A DNA stretch of 64,000 nt from Pictodentalium vernedei (lineage: Eukaryota; Mollusca; Scaphopoda; Dentaliida; Dentaliidae), in assembly GCA_031216915.1 (NCBI GenBank), contig CM062290.1, forward strand, positions 253,400,581 through 253,464,580, in the 5' to 3' direction. Under the pieces are notes generated by a model, which was not told where the DNA came from, did not search any database, and was given only the letters and a program-made list of their open reading frames with translations. The position numbers and the translations under genes are program-made. Below, piece after piece: positions 53,674-64,000 of this stretch; position 1 is the first letter of the stretch; each line of letters opens with the position of its first letter.

Positions 53674-54849
53674 ACACTCTGATATACATATGTGTCTTAG
53701 TGGTAGGAATGCAATACACGATGCTGAGGTTGGATACTAATGTACTAAAAAAAGATGCCCAACACGTTTCTAGGCTCGTATGAAGCCTCTGTCAAATGCA
53801 GTGACAGATCATGCCATGAATGTCGGGAAGTACCGACTCCCGCGACACAACAGACTCACTGAAATAAGTTCGTTAAGTCCTTATTATTTAGGGTTGATTC
53901 TAGAAAACTCCAGAAAATAAACTGCCAACGAGGAACTCAAACCTCTAATCTGGCTCTGGGCAAAATATCACATTCCCATGTATGCCCCCTTTCTCAGAGC
54001 AAGAATGAAACCAAATTCCACTTATCACCAGGACTGCAGAGATCATTCCTTACGTATTTCTATTTTACTTTATTTTTTCTACTATACATGTTATTTTCAG
54101 TTGCAGCTGATTCTCCCCTCTCTTTCTCTCTCTCTCTCTTCCTCTCCCGCTCTCTTTCTCTCTCTCTCTTCACTTTTTCCCTCATTCGTTGCTTTTTTAT
54201 CTCCCTCTTTTTCGTTTTTCCATACTCTACATTTTCCCTTTCCCTGAGGTGGGTGGCAGTAATACAGCCAGCTGGCTATGTCACCTCCCTGCAGAAGACA
54301 AATATATAGCTTCATAAATCCTGGATGTGATATATTATTAATACTATTTGTTGTTTCTTGGGCAATTATGTTATAAACATGTATTATAAAGTCTTTTGCA
54401 AATAAAATTATTACTTACTTACTTACTACTGTAGCGAAAAATACACTGTTTGCTCCATATTTCGCACATTTGTTAAAAATGAAGGGAATCACATATTAGG
54501 AGTTCACCACATACTTGCGTTTGTCCCAAAAATAAGAGTTTCAGGTAACTGCACTTCCCCTTCTCTCTCCCCCTCTCTCTCTCTCTTCCTCTTTCTCTCT
54601 AAATGCCCCTTTCTCTCTGCCTCTCCGCCAGTTATTTCTGTAAAAGGTTTGAAAAGCACGTGACCCCTGTGCCCCGTAAGGTTCCAACGTCCATGGAGTG
54701 TCTGATGGTGTACAACCGTGGTTTGGTTGTCGACAAAATCTAATCGCATATTCTGAAAAAGTGACGAAGTGTTCAGTATATATGTACTTTGAATATGAAC
54801 AACGCGTTGCAGAAATGAAGGGTTGAGATGGGTTTTAACCATAATATTG
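53674..54849. other. No gene; CT tracts and a possible retroelement tail
   Basis: CT-rich tracts lie at 54119-54180 and 54560-54600. At 54390-54425, CAAATAAAATTATTACTTACTTACTTACT looks like the microsatellite 3' end of a LINE or SINE, but no body is recognised upstream. Confidence 0.35.
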
Positions 54850-54983
54850 TTGAATACTGCTGTTGTTAAGTAAGCACAAACCCGCCGGTTTTCTGTGCGG
54901 GAGCAAACGCTTTTATTCTAAGTAACCGGTGGTACAAATATAATGTCCGGGTTCGTAACATCATTACACCTCCCCCTTCTTGG
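54850..54983 (-). other. Candidate polypurine tract and 3' LTR of the gypsy fragment
   Basis: The tract AAGAAGGGGGAGG is followed at once by TGTAATG on the minus strand. AATAAAAGCG within about 60 bp may serve as the polyadenylation signal. The short LTR length (about 120 bp) is an estimate, because no 5' LTR is available for comparison. Confidence 0.5.
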
Positions 54984-55403
54984 GAAAATTTAAACAACAA
55001 AACAAAATCTGAAATAAAATGTTGTTAGTACATGTAGTACGTCATAGAAAACATTCAAAATGGCAAAGTCCAAATTCAGTAGTAAAGTCTTTCAAACGGG
55101 AGGACCTTACTCTATTTATAGGTGGATTTCGTCTGCATGGTACCACCAGGTGTTTTTGGACCTGATTGAAAGGCTGCGAAGTCTCATTTGGGGTCTTACT
55201 ATCTTACCTGATAGGGTCTTCGATATCCCAGTCGTCTTCAGATTCATGGGGTGAATCAGTGATCTTCACTGGTTTGAAAAAAGAACTGTTTCCAGCTTTT
55301 ACCTCCTTCCCTCTTGATGCAATTACCATAGAGCCCCTTTTTGCTGATAACTTGAAATGGATTTGGTTCATACTTATGATCGAATTTTTTTCTGCTCTTG
55401 GTT

Positions 55404-55650
55404 TTAACCCTTTACCTAACGAATCGCCCGCAATAGCCCGCGTAATATGCAAATTCAGCAGTTGAAAAAATATTTTTCAAAAAATTTCAACAAAACCATA
55501 TCATGTGAACCCTCGTTGGAACGAGCTCATCGAGCTCGTTCCAACGAGGGGTCACATGATATGGTTTTGTTGATTTTTTTTTAAAAAAAAAGGAAAAATG
55601 ATATTTAAAATAGTAAATTTCGATATCGTCTGCGTTGGGTAAAGGGTTAA
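55404..55650. mobile_element. TTAA palindromic element, copy 7, inside gypsy integrase
   Basis: TTAA at 55404-55407 and at 55647-55650 flanks 239 bp with CCCTTTACC and GGTAAAGGG ends. The central palindrome is GGAACGAGCTCATCGAGCTC. On the minus strand, the gypsy frame before and after continues in register when one TTAA is counted once, so the insertion point and target duplication are exact. Confidence 0.92.
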
Positions 55651-55659
55651 TAAGTACTT

Positions 55660-56322
55660 TATCACCTACTTCTAATTTGGAAAGTTTGATATTTCTCCTT
55701 TTCTCTGCATTGAGTTTTATTTTCTGTTTTGCAAATTTATCTTTCCCTTTAATTTTTTTTTTTTTAAACACTTGTTAGAAATTTCGGGAAATTTTGTTTT
55801 CATTGGGCACTTATAAAGAACTTTAGCAGGTGATGCACCTGTAGTACAGTGTAGAATGCACCTGTAATTTCTGAAGAATGCATACAAGACTTGCTTCTAA
55901 GGCTTTTGTTCTATTTGAGCATTGACACATGCCTTTTTAGGGGTTTCGTAAAATTCTCCACTTCTCCATTGGCTTCTGGCCAGAAAGGAGTAACTTTTCG
56001 GTTACGAAAACCCATATTATCTGCAAATTTACGAAAATCGTTACTTTGGAATGGAAGGCCATTATCACTTATCAGGAATACCAAGTGAGGAACATACTCG
56101 ATCCAGTTTAGGGATGGCTGACTCTGCTGACGCACTGCTATAAATTTCTACTTCAGGGAATCTTCTGTGATCATCAGTAATTACTAAAAGATATTGGCCA
56201 TTCAGCATGGGACCAAAAAATGAACCTCTGACCTAACCTTGCTTGGCAGTGTTGACATTTTTAATGGTCCACGAAACTTTTTACTGACTGTAGCCTGACA
56301 TGGAGTACAGAGTTCAATGTTG
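55660..56322 (-). pseudogene. Gypsy integrase core and C-terminal region
   Basis: The catalytic triad is visible across at least two frames: VITDDHRRFPEVEI (first Asp), LISDNGLPFQS (second Asp, frame 56135-55911) and WPEANGEVENF (Glu). Then EKRRNIKLSKLEVGDKVLI (frame 55771-55487) gives the SH3-like C-terminal domain up to the TTAA insertion. Frame breaks make it non-functional. Confidence 0.8.
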
Positions 56323-57270
56323 CTAGCGACAAAGCTTGTCTATGCCAGGAAACCATACTTTTTCTCTTAAAAGCATTTTAGTTTTGCTCACGCCCTGGTG
56401 ACCTTCATGTGCAAGATCAACTGCATGTTGATGTAAGCTTTGAGGTAAAACAATGCGATTACCTTTTAAGAGTATACTGTATTTGTAGACTGAAAGAACA
56501 TTTTTTATTTTACTGAATATCTTAGCATCATTACCCACAAGATGCCATTTACCAGAATGAACTGTTTTAATTACTTCCCGAAGCACAGGATCAGACTGTG
56601 TTACTTGTACAGTATCTTGTAATGTAAGGGCTTTGGGTATTGATTCATTAACTATAAAATTAATATAAGCTTCAGTGGGCATTTCAATTTCAGAATCTGG
56701 ATATTTCAGTGGGTGCCTGGATAAATAATCAGCTGGGTTAGGTTTACCTTTCCTGTATTCTAGTTGGAAATCATAGGTTTTCAGACGTAGAGGCCACTGT
56801 TCTAATCGTGTGGGTAATTTTGATCCAGATTTCCCAAAGAGTCCCAAAAGTGGTTTGTAATCAGTGAAAACTCTTACTGGTTGCCCATGAACATACAGAT
56901 TAAAATGCTCAAGTCCCCATACAACTGCAAGTCCTTCCCTCTCCAGCTGGGAATATCTCTGTTCAGTGTTACTGAGAGATCTGCTGCCAAAAGATATAAT
57001 TTTATCATTTTGCACTAAAATACCGCCACTCCCACTGGTGATGCATCCATAAAATTCAGACACCTGGCGGCACTCCATACAGGAAGGGTCTCTAGGCTGG
57101 TCTTCAGATGTTGGGCCATCTTCTTTTTTTCGGGTAAAGTCTTGGTTACTATTGGAACATTCAAACATCATTGTCTCTCCACTGTGCGCATTACAGTTCC
57201 TGTTCCGAAGGTCCATAAAGATTTTCTTATATGCTTCACAGGCAAAATCGTCAGTCCTGGCACCGGACAA
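56323..57270 (-). pseudogene. Gypsy RNase H and integrase zinc-finger region
   Basis: The continuous frame has GGILVQNDKIISFGSRSLSN, EQRYSQLEREGLAVVWGLEH and TDYKPLLGL (RNase H fold of Ty3/gypsy pol), RKGKPNPADYLSRHP (end of RNase H), and HEGHQGVSKTKMLLREKVWF (histidines of the HHCC finger). The cysteine pair (CTPC) follows just beyond the frame end near 56305. The first 65 or so codons of the frame do not resemble pol and may be foreign sequence at the truncation point near 57060. Confidence 0.85.
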
Positions 57271-57925
57271 AGCAGTAGTATTCGAATTGAATCACAGTTA
57301 ATGAATAGGTCGTCAATAAAACATTTTTTTCAAAATTACATCCCCGATTATTAAAAGACACATACCAATGAAGAGTGCATTTTTCGCCTCCCCCCTTCCC
57401 AAGCTATAAATAGAGATATAAACCAATATACTAGCAAAAGATTGAAACTATTCAAATTGTTGACTTTGCAGCTTCGGAACTGCTGCAATAAACATCTTTA
57501 AACGAACCTGGATGATAGGGCTGATACCTCACGTTTATCACATGTTCTCTTGGAAAAAAAGTTCGTTTCAAATCGGATCGACTCCATTCGGTCGTGAAGC
57601 CATTTGTTTTAAATAAAAATGTGGAATGACTAAAACGAAACGATAACTCAACGCCGAATGGAATCGAACCGTTTGTAACTTAAAGCCTGCTCTACGTCTG
57701 TTTATGTAATAATCAGGGGTATTCTTTTAGAAAACTGTTGCTTTTGTCGATGTATCCAGTAAATGTGATCAAACAGAACAATACTCAATGTAAAATAACG
57801 TGATCATGCTGTGGAACAAATCATTTGTTGAAGTTGAACAGCTGAATAACTTTTCAAAGTTCGAAACTTGAATTTTTTATAAATGGTCACTGGTCAGAAT
57901 ACACAATAAGTTGAAATGAACAGAT
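57271..57925. other. No gene seen
   Basis: AT-rich; no domains recognised. Confidence 0.4.
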
Positions 57926-58008
57926 GTAGCAGTAATAGTGTTTGTAGCGATGTAGATACAACTGTTGTACAGTTGTAGCTACATCGCTACAAACACTGTT
58001 ACCGCTAC
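57926..58008. repeat. Hairpin of about 38 nt arms
   Basis: GTAGCAGTAATAGTGTTTGT and CGATGTAGATACAACTGT pair with the inverse downstream (ACAGTTGTAGCTACATCG and AAACACTGTTACCGCTAC) around a 3 nt loop. Confidence 0.9.
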
Positions 58009-58845
58009 AAGACATTTGGGTTTCTACTCATAACAAAACACAATATAAAATAATGAGATCAATTACAATCTGTAAATATTGACGGTTATGACCGAAATAT
58101 ATTGTTCGCAGGAGACAATCCACATACCCTATAAGCTTGATTTGTCAGTCTGTCCAGGACGTCCGAGGGAGGGGTGGTGTAGTATGGTGTCGACGCGCCC
58201 CCTATAAACATCTGTCGGAAAATGATCAGCTGGAATAAGTGGTACAAACACCACAAGCACATTTTCGTCCTCCCTTCCTCTGTTCATAATTCCAAGCATT
58301 GACATCATTTCTTGGGAAGCTCTCCACCCAAGCTCCTCATGAAATTTTGTCAATGCGTGGAAAGAATTAGAACAATTGGAACAAATTAATTGAACTTCTT
58401 GCTTAACTACACATTAAATTTTTAAAGTCATGGCGAAATTAACATAAACTGATGCCCTGAGATACCTCCAGAAAGTAATATTTATGCCCGACTTCCACAG
58501 AACGCTCAACGGGATGACCACAAGATGCTGACCAATCGAAGAGACACTCTTCCCAGCCCACTGTTTTATACTAAGTATATGTCTGTTGCATACCACATAA
58601 GTGGGCCTACCCTTATTGGAAAAGATTCATTTACCCACATACCCATGTCGTGTGACCTATATTCGGCCCTGGTACGGTGGATGCTAGAAAGTATTAATTT
58701 TGTCTTGATAATATTAGGTTCTTACATTGATCTGGGGAGCTTTGCAGGAAACAGTTTCAGAATCTGGTAAGACTAGTACCAGTGAAAAGAGAAGAAAGAA
58801 CGCACCCATTTTTTAACTATTTTTAAAACACTGAGAATAGGGGAC
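58009..58845. other. No gene recognised; one coding-like minus-strand frame
   Basis: A minus-strand frame 58353-58129 (HEELGWRASQEMMSML, then VVFVPLIPADHFPTDVYRGR) has coding-like composition and ends close to a donor-like GGGTATGTGG. No acceptor or partner exon was found, so it is not called. Confidence 0.3.
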
Positions 58846-58895
58846 ATTGTATTATCCGTGATAACATATGGGTATCCACTAACTGGGGTAGTGGA

Positions 58896-59972
58896 CAGGC
58901 GCGTACCCAGAATACTCTAATAGGGGTGTCCTAGCCAGTTTTTTGTTTGGGGTGGGGGCAAAGATGATATTTGAAAGGCCATTTTGTGGGGGTTTCTGGA
59001 GCCTTCCCTAGTCCTAACCAGGACTGTTTAGCCGTTGCCCTCAAGGAAGTGGGAGGGAGGAGGCAACGGCCAGAGGGTCCCAGATAGGACTAGCCCCACC
59101 TGCACACACCCCTGAGAAATTTTTTGCAAAATTCAATGTTCTAGGAGCGAATCGGTGGCATTTGTAGCGCATTTGGAGATTCTCTAGCCATTTTCTTGTG
59201 GGCGGGGGGGGGGGGGGGGGGGCAGGGGGGCGGAGATGATATTTGAAAGGCCATCGTGTGTGGTTTATGTTGTGGGGCCTCTCATCGTCTTAACTTGCAC
59301 CTTCCGGTCGTCACCCCTTCCCCAATTTCCCTGAAGGGAAGTGGGAGGAGGGGGCAACGACCAGACTGTCCTAGATAGGACTAGCACCCCTCCCCCCAAC
59401 ACACACACACCTCGACATTTTTTTGCAAAATTTAGTGCTCTAAGGGCAAATTTGTAGCGAACACGTGTAGCCCCGATGCTAGCGACCATTTTGGGACTCT
59501 ATGTTGTGTGAAAGTTACATTTGGCCAATTTTTTGTTTTTTGGGAGGGGGAGGGGTGTAGGCAGCGCGGTGGCTCAGTAGGTAGAGAGCACGCTGCGAGC
59601 CGAGAGGTCCTCGGTTCGAATCCTATCTGCGACAACCTTGGGCAAGACACTTAATCCCAATTGCCCAAGTGGTGGAACGGTGGCGTTGTGTACTAAGGCG
59701 TACTGCACGTCGATGGTGCACTTATCTTCAATCAATGGTAACCCTGCTTGTGTGGAGTTAGTACGTTGGGGAGTCTTGACAGTTGCTCGCCGTTGCTCGG
59801 TGGAACTCTCCGGGTACTCCGGCTTCCTCCACCCGTAAAACTGTCCGAACGAGGTGACCCTGGCTGTCGAGGGTGTTTTTAAACTCTAATAAATAAATAA
59901 ATGGGGGGGGGGGGGGGGGGCGGGCGAGGATTTTAGGGATCCAGGCCCCCACCCCCTGTAGCTACGCCACTG
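58896..59972. mobile_element. hAT-like non-autonomous element with 8 bp target duplication
   Basis: It starts CAGGCGCGTACCCAG and ends CTGTAGCTACGCCACTG, inverse-related termini. The flanks GTAGTGGA (58888-58895) and GTAGTGGA (59973-59980) are an exact 8 bp duplication, the length typical of hAT transposons. The interior contains two copies of a 250-290 bp segment (GATGATATTTGAAAGGCCAT at about 58962 and 59232; TTTTTTGCAAAATT at about 59119 and 59419) and an inserted SINE. No transposase was seen. Confidence 0.85.
59561..59901 (+). mobile_element. SINE, the most complete copy in the window
   Basis: GGTGGCTCAGTAGGTAGAG (A box from 59570) and GGTTCGAATCC (B box, 59613-59623) form the polymerase III promoter. 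CCTTGGGCAAGACACTTAAT is the conserved core shared by V/Deu-type SINEs. GGGTACTCCGGCTTCCTCCA and GACCCTGGCTGTCGAGGGTG lead to an (AATA)n tail at about 59888-59901. It is inserted in the hAT-like element. Confidence 0.85.
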
Positions 59973-60012
59973 GTAGTGGATGCCCATGTGTTGTCACCTA
60001 TGATACGTATGT

Positions 60013-61633
60013 ACCCTATACACAGGCTCCCTAGACCTACAGCAATACAGCTCCTGTTAGTCCTGTACAGGTCTCCTGTGGTATGATCTGTTACACATTA
60101 ACTACCAGCAGCAAGAGAGCGTATATATGCACGACCCAAAATCTCCGTTATGCGTGATTGAAATGTGCGCCCACCACCCGCAACCCCAAATCCTGGATCC
60201 ACTACTGAATAGTCGTGGACTTTTGTGCAGATGTTTTGTTTTAAAGATTAAAACAACCGGTCTGCAAATAAGAGTGCCCTCAGTTCATTCTCTTTTTTTA
60301 ATCCATTGTTCAGCAGACACCCTTTCGCAAAACCATCTACACTCTGATACACACTACACAGCTTGTCTCCAAGTTTTACAATTAGACGTCAATTGAAAGA
60401 CACCCCAACACCCCCAGTGCAGTCTCCATACTTGATCTTGTCCACTCTTTCGGTTTCCGCGTGGTCTCGACTTCGAGGCCAATGAGGCCAATGTAATTAT
60501 TGTTTTGCATTCGATGAAAATCGAATTGGATGCGAGAAATAAGTTACAATATTGACACTGTAAGTTGACTTGCTAGCGGAGTAAATTGGCCGACAGATTA
60601 GATTGGATTATTTATTTAGCAAATGCACCAAAAACAAGACAGATTACATATGTATATATATTTAAAGTAGTGAATAACGTTTATCCAAATTTATACCATG
60701 CTCGCTTATGTTACTTCCTGTGAAAAGCCTGTATGTTAAATTTTAGCTTTTAACTAGGGCCATATTATTCATAAGGCTGACTAGGCTGAAGCCTAGGGGC
60801 CCGTAGGGACAGGGGGCTCGCCAATTGTTTTTTTTTTTTTTTTTTTTTTGCTGAGGCACTGTTACCAATGCCTTAGGGCTCCAATGGCTAAAAGCACTCT
60901 GCACTCTGCGCCGTAGCGATACATGAACATATGTATTTATGCATATATATACTCTCGTAAGTATACTATATATATATATTTATATACAGTACATTATTTT
61001 AATGATTATTTAAATAATATGTCAAGTTGTGAGTAGAATTCTTCAGGAGACCCGCAAAATGATATAGGGCTATGTACTGCGGCATAGTGCCTACCGTACC
61101 AGGGTCAGACTATCAGCTGTAGTGGGGTGAAAGATTGAAGTGCCGGGGGGGGGGGGGGGGCGAAGTACCTAAAATCCTAGCCCTGGGCCCCCGAAGTACC
61201 TAAAAGCCTAGGGACTCGGCCATGGGTTAATACTGCACTGCTTTTAACCTCAATACCGATGTAAAGCTTATACTGCGGTTGAAAATTTTTTACACCTATA
61301 GTCAAGGGGGGGGGGGGGGGGGGTGAAGATCTAAATAAAACAAACCCATGTGTTTGCGATAGAAAGTGTCGTTTTTTCTCCAAAGTCGATTATTTATTAA
61401 GAGCCGAGTGGTTAAAACCCTTATCCTACTCGTGGTTCAAATCTGATTACCGACCTTAGTACATATTTATTCTATATATACATGCACACATTCAGTCATG
61501 AGGATCCTATGATTTTTAGATATTACCTGGTAACAACATTTGGACTCTTCCTGTTCAAATGCGGTTTACCAAGAAACGATCAACATTATCCACGGCAGCT
61601 TAATTAAAAATAGAAACATGACGTCAGGTACGG
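60013..61633. other. No gene recognised; T-run, G-runs, tRNA-like scrap
   Basis: T20 lies near 60830 and G-runs near 61145 and 61305. CTAGGGGCCCGTAGGG near 60792 and CCTAAAAGCCTAGGGACTCGG near 61199 look like two ends of one degenerate element. GAGCCGAGTGGTTAAAACCC with GGTTCAAATC at 61402-61445 recalls a tRNA-derived head but forms no tRNA. Confidence 0.35.
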
Positions 61634-62010
61634 TATATAAGCCGAGTCGAAGCACAATTTCGTCGGAACGGGACTTACACAAAGGGTACAGTGTACTCGC
61701 CTTCTCACCAGTTGGGCGACAATGGCGACCGACTGGAAGTGGGTGCTATCGTTCACGAGGAAATGATACTGATCCGATGGTCTACAACGAGCTTACTTCG
61801 CTTTCTCCTGAGATGTTCGTGTCTTAGGTATGTTCCCGGTTTCTAGGATCCACTCCTACAGCTCTCCCGCCGACACCGTTTTTCGTAACGGAGCTAAGGG
61901 AATGGATGGAACCCCTAGAGACCACATTATGGAGACAAGTGGATTCCTGTTATTTACCATTTTCAGTCAGGAATCGCTGAGTCTGTTAAATGTGGTCTTT
62001 GGGACTGGCT
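61634..62010 (+). promoter_or_regulatory. TATA-bearing duplicated unit, copy 2
   Basis: TATATAAG at about 61634 lies 28 bp before TCGGAACGGGAC, where similarity to 50160 onwards begins. Shared landmarks are CGCCTTCTCACCAGTTGGG, ATGGCGACCGACTGGAAG, TCTTAGGTATGTTCCCGG and GAGCTAAGGGAATGGATGGA. The short frame from ATGGCGACC is not conserved beyond 12 codons between the copies, so the unit is probably non-coding or untranslated leader. Confidence 0.45.
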
Positions 62011-64000
62011 GCGTTGTGAGGTTTGTACTTTGTTTTGAATACGTATATTTGATAGCATTCTTGGTAAATTTTTATTCATAGTTTGTTTCAAACTTTTGGA
62101 CGATCGGAGACAATAATGATTTCAGGACTGCGGACAGGGAGGTACGCGGACAGAAAATTTCGACCGGACTGCGACCCAATCGCGACCCGGTCGAATTTAT
62201 CGGTCCCTTTTGTGATCACAGGATTGTATTTGCATAGAACATTCTTCCAGGCTTGAAAAAATACTTGTTTTTTCTTATCTTTTTTTTTATTTTGTCATTT
62301 ATTTCGAATTTTTTTCTGTTTTGGTTTAAATGGTTTTGAGTTGTCTTCTTTCTAAACTTGAGAGAAATTTATCCACTCGACGATGTTTTGTACTTTATAA
62401 GCAAAAATACTTCCAGTTTCTTTCCGAAAAAGTAAATTCGACGAGTGTCTGATACTATGCAGTCTGCGAATATCAGTATACATTCATCCTGCAGCCTCCC
62501 ACCCCATCCCCTCTCCGCCCCTGGATGAGACATTTCAGCAAATTTGCTTATTTCAGCGAATACTTGCTCCAAATGATAAAATTTATTTTCTATAAACTGG
62601 CACGTAAATAGTCTGAAAGACCAATTTCGTGTAAATTTATATAAATAAAATGACTACCAACAACAGGTTCACACTGTGTTCTGAAGAAACATAAATTTCT
62701 CCCAAAAAGTGTGGGAAGTTTTGGTTAATTTCAGCGAATTTAATTGCATTTCATTCTCATCCCTGAACCACAGAGGGCTGTAAGATTAAATCATTATTGA
62801 TCGCCCCTCTATTGGAGAGCGTCACTATCTCTGTAGATAAAACAAAACCGTTCAGAAATATATACTATGCGAAAAAAGATATTCATGTGGGCTCGACATA
62901 CAAAAATGGCTCTAGTGCATGAAGTAGTGATCACTGGTGTTGCGGGAGTAGTTGAAACCTGTTTTCTTTTCCTACCGGTAATATACTAATGGTTTCCAGT
63001 AAAAATAAGCGATTTGTTCGAACAATTTTGAGGGCTTAAATTTCATAGCCGTCTTTCTGAATCATAGTATGCGTTTCATAGACCGGATTTGAATGCTGCA
63101 CTGGTGGAAAATTAACAGTATTGTAACTGTCGAGGCGAACAATGTTAGTTAATTGGCTTCACAGAAGTAATGGTTGTGTGTCTTCGTTGACTGGGCTCAT
63201 TATGTTCCTTTTTGTTACGTGACAGGTCGTTGGGTTGATTTTCAGTGTTATGGGTTGTAAGGATCTCTAGCCCAATGCCAAAGAGCCACAAAGGGCACGA
63301 GCAATATTTCAGTTCATGGACCACTATTCAGTCTTGACTGAAGGTCTATAATCTGACAGGCCGCTAGTGCTACTTGTTCTTTCTTCTAAAAAGAAATCAT
63401 TGAGTGGATTACACTGAAACCCAAGTTGAGTGGAGTTTCCACTCAGAGAAATGTTCTAATTCTGTGGAGAAAACAACATAGACAGAGATGAGACAGTTCA
63501 GTTAATTAGCTGATTTCAGATATTTTATCAAATCGCTGAATTTCTTTCAATCTACAAGAAAATGGTCATCCAGACCATTTTCATGAAGATTTATAGAAAT
63601 AAAATGTCTACAAAGCTTACCAAGTACTTTTATTTTTCGAAGAAATACCATTTTCACAAATTTTCAAGTTGAGTTATTACATATTCAGCTTATTTAAGAT
63701 AATTCAAATAGTCCCCACTCTCACAAAAGCAAAGTTCCAGCTAATGGACCTCCTGGTTAAACCTGGTGGTCGGTTAGCTGAAAGTTTGCATGTGTCTGCC
63801 TGTACATGGTTGGCACTTTACCAAAGTTTAGTTATTGCTCGGTTTGAACCTCCACTCCTTGGGTTTTTGTGCAATTATAATCCACTCCTCACTTACTGTG
63901 AATACGCGTGAAGTAAAAAATGTAATCTTTCTTTATAAATCTCCGCGTGTTGCACGTTAGAAAGTCTCATTTGTCTCAAGTTGAACAAGTTTGTTTTTTG
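62011..64000. other. No gene recognised
   Basis: This is AT-rich sequence with an inverted pair (AATTTCGACCGG and CCGGTCGAATTT) near 62153-62198 and similar AAATAAAATG phrases at about 62643 and 63597. Short frames only. Confidence 0.4.

Larger units (their letters stand above)
54850..57100 (-). mobile_element. Ty3/gypsy LTR retrotransposon fragment
   Basis: On the minus strand: RNase H, integrase zinc finger, integrase core and C-terminal region, then a polypurine tract AAGAAGGGGGAGG (complement of 54971-54983), and directly after it TGTAATGATGTTACG, a plausible LTR start. The candidate 3' LTR (54970 down to about 54850) contains AATAAA and ends near CAACA. Reverse transcriptase, protease, gag and a 5' LTR are absent. 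A 239 bp TTAA element interrupts the integrase C-terminal region. Confidence 0.8.
58846..60012. mobile_element. Palindromic element family E, copy 3, split by a hAT-like element
   Basis: The left half (58846-58895, TTATCCGTGATAACATATGG and TATCCACTAACTGGGGTAGTGGA) and the right half (59973-60012, GTAGTGGATGCCCATGTGTT and GTCACCTATGATA) are the two parts of the palindrome seen at 33667 and 52542. Confidence 0.75.

Noticed and set aside
61402-61450. tRNA-Leu/Ser-like sequence GAGCCGAGTGGTTAAAACC with GGTTCAAATC
   Set aside because: No acceptor stem or anticodon arm can be built. At most it is a SINE scrap.

Overview
The window reads as a 64 kb piece of a non-vertebrate animal genome, most likely a marine invertebrate. 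It has spliced coding sequence with GT-AG introns and no operons or bacterial signals. It carries decayed animal-type LINEs, a Ty3/gypsy fragment, a Mutator-like transposase, tRNA-headed SINEs whose bodies resemble deuterostome V/Deu-type SINEs, and a very dense load of palindromic non-autonomous DNA transposons. An acorn worm or another invertebrate deuterostome fits best. That is inference from repeat style; the species cannot be read from the sequence. A run of 100 Ns (18896-18995) marks an assembly gap.

Only one convincing host gene is visible. It has three coding exons on the + strand (7702-7709, 8756-8886, 16472-16923) whose splice phases agree and give a 196-residue single-pass membrane protein. 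The cytoplasmic tail carries PPSY and PPPPY motifs and four exact-length 28-residue repeats. Its 7.6 kb second intron is a transposon trap. It holds a 3.6 kb foldback element with palindromic satellite arms (9887-13502), which itself contains a Helitron (10573-11086), plus a 460 bp palindromic element (15588-16051).

The rest is repeats in layers. LINE 1 (1496-4080, +) is a broken CR1/L2-type element. LINE 2 (38158-41644, -) is nearly full length, with a C4HC3 PHD finger and a decayed 2A-like motif. A gypsy fragment (54850-57100, -) is split by a 239 bp element flanked by TTAA. A MULE remnant lies at 44809-46288. A hAT-like element with a perfect 8 bp target duplication lies at 58896-59972. 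A decayed capsid-like gene of the polinton/adintovirus kind lies at 22700-23570. Satellites and microsatellites fill 19466-22685, 28980-30505 and 42492-43820.

The most unusual observation is a dispersed element of about 750 bp present at 24826-25585 and 30508-31245, with a degenerate relative in intron 1 of the host gene. Within about 190 bp it carries textbook forms of YY1, NRF1, RFX X-box, USF/TFE E-box and CRE sites. It looks like a mobile promoter cassette. Several nested insertions (TTAA element in gypsy, TTAA element in another palindromic element, hAT in a palindromic element, Helitron in the foldback element) give relative ages and exact target-site duplications from this window alone.
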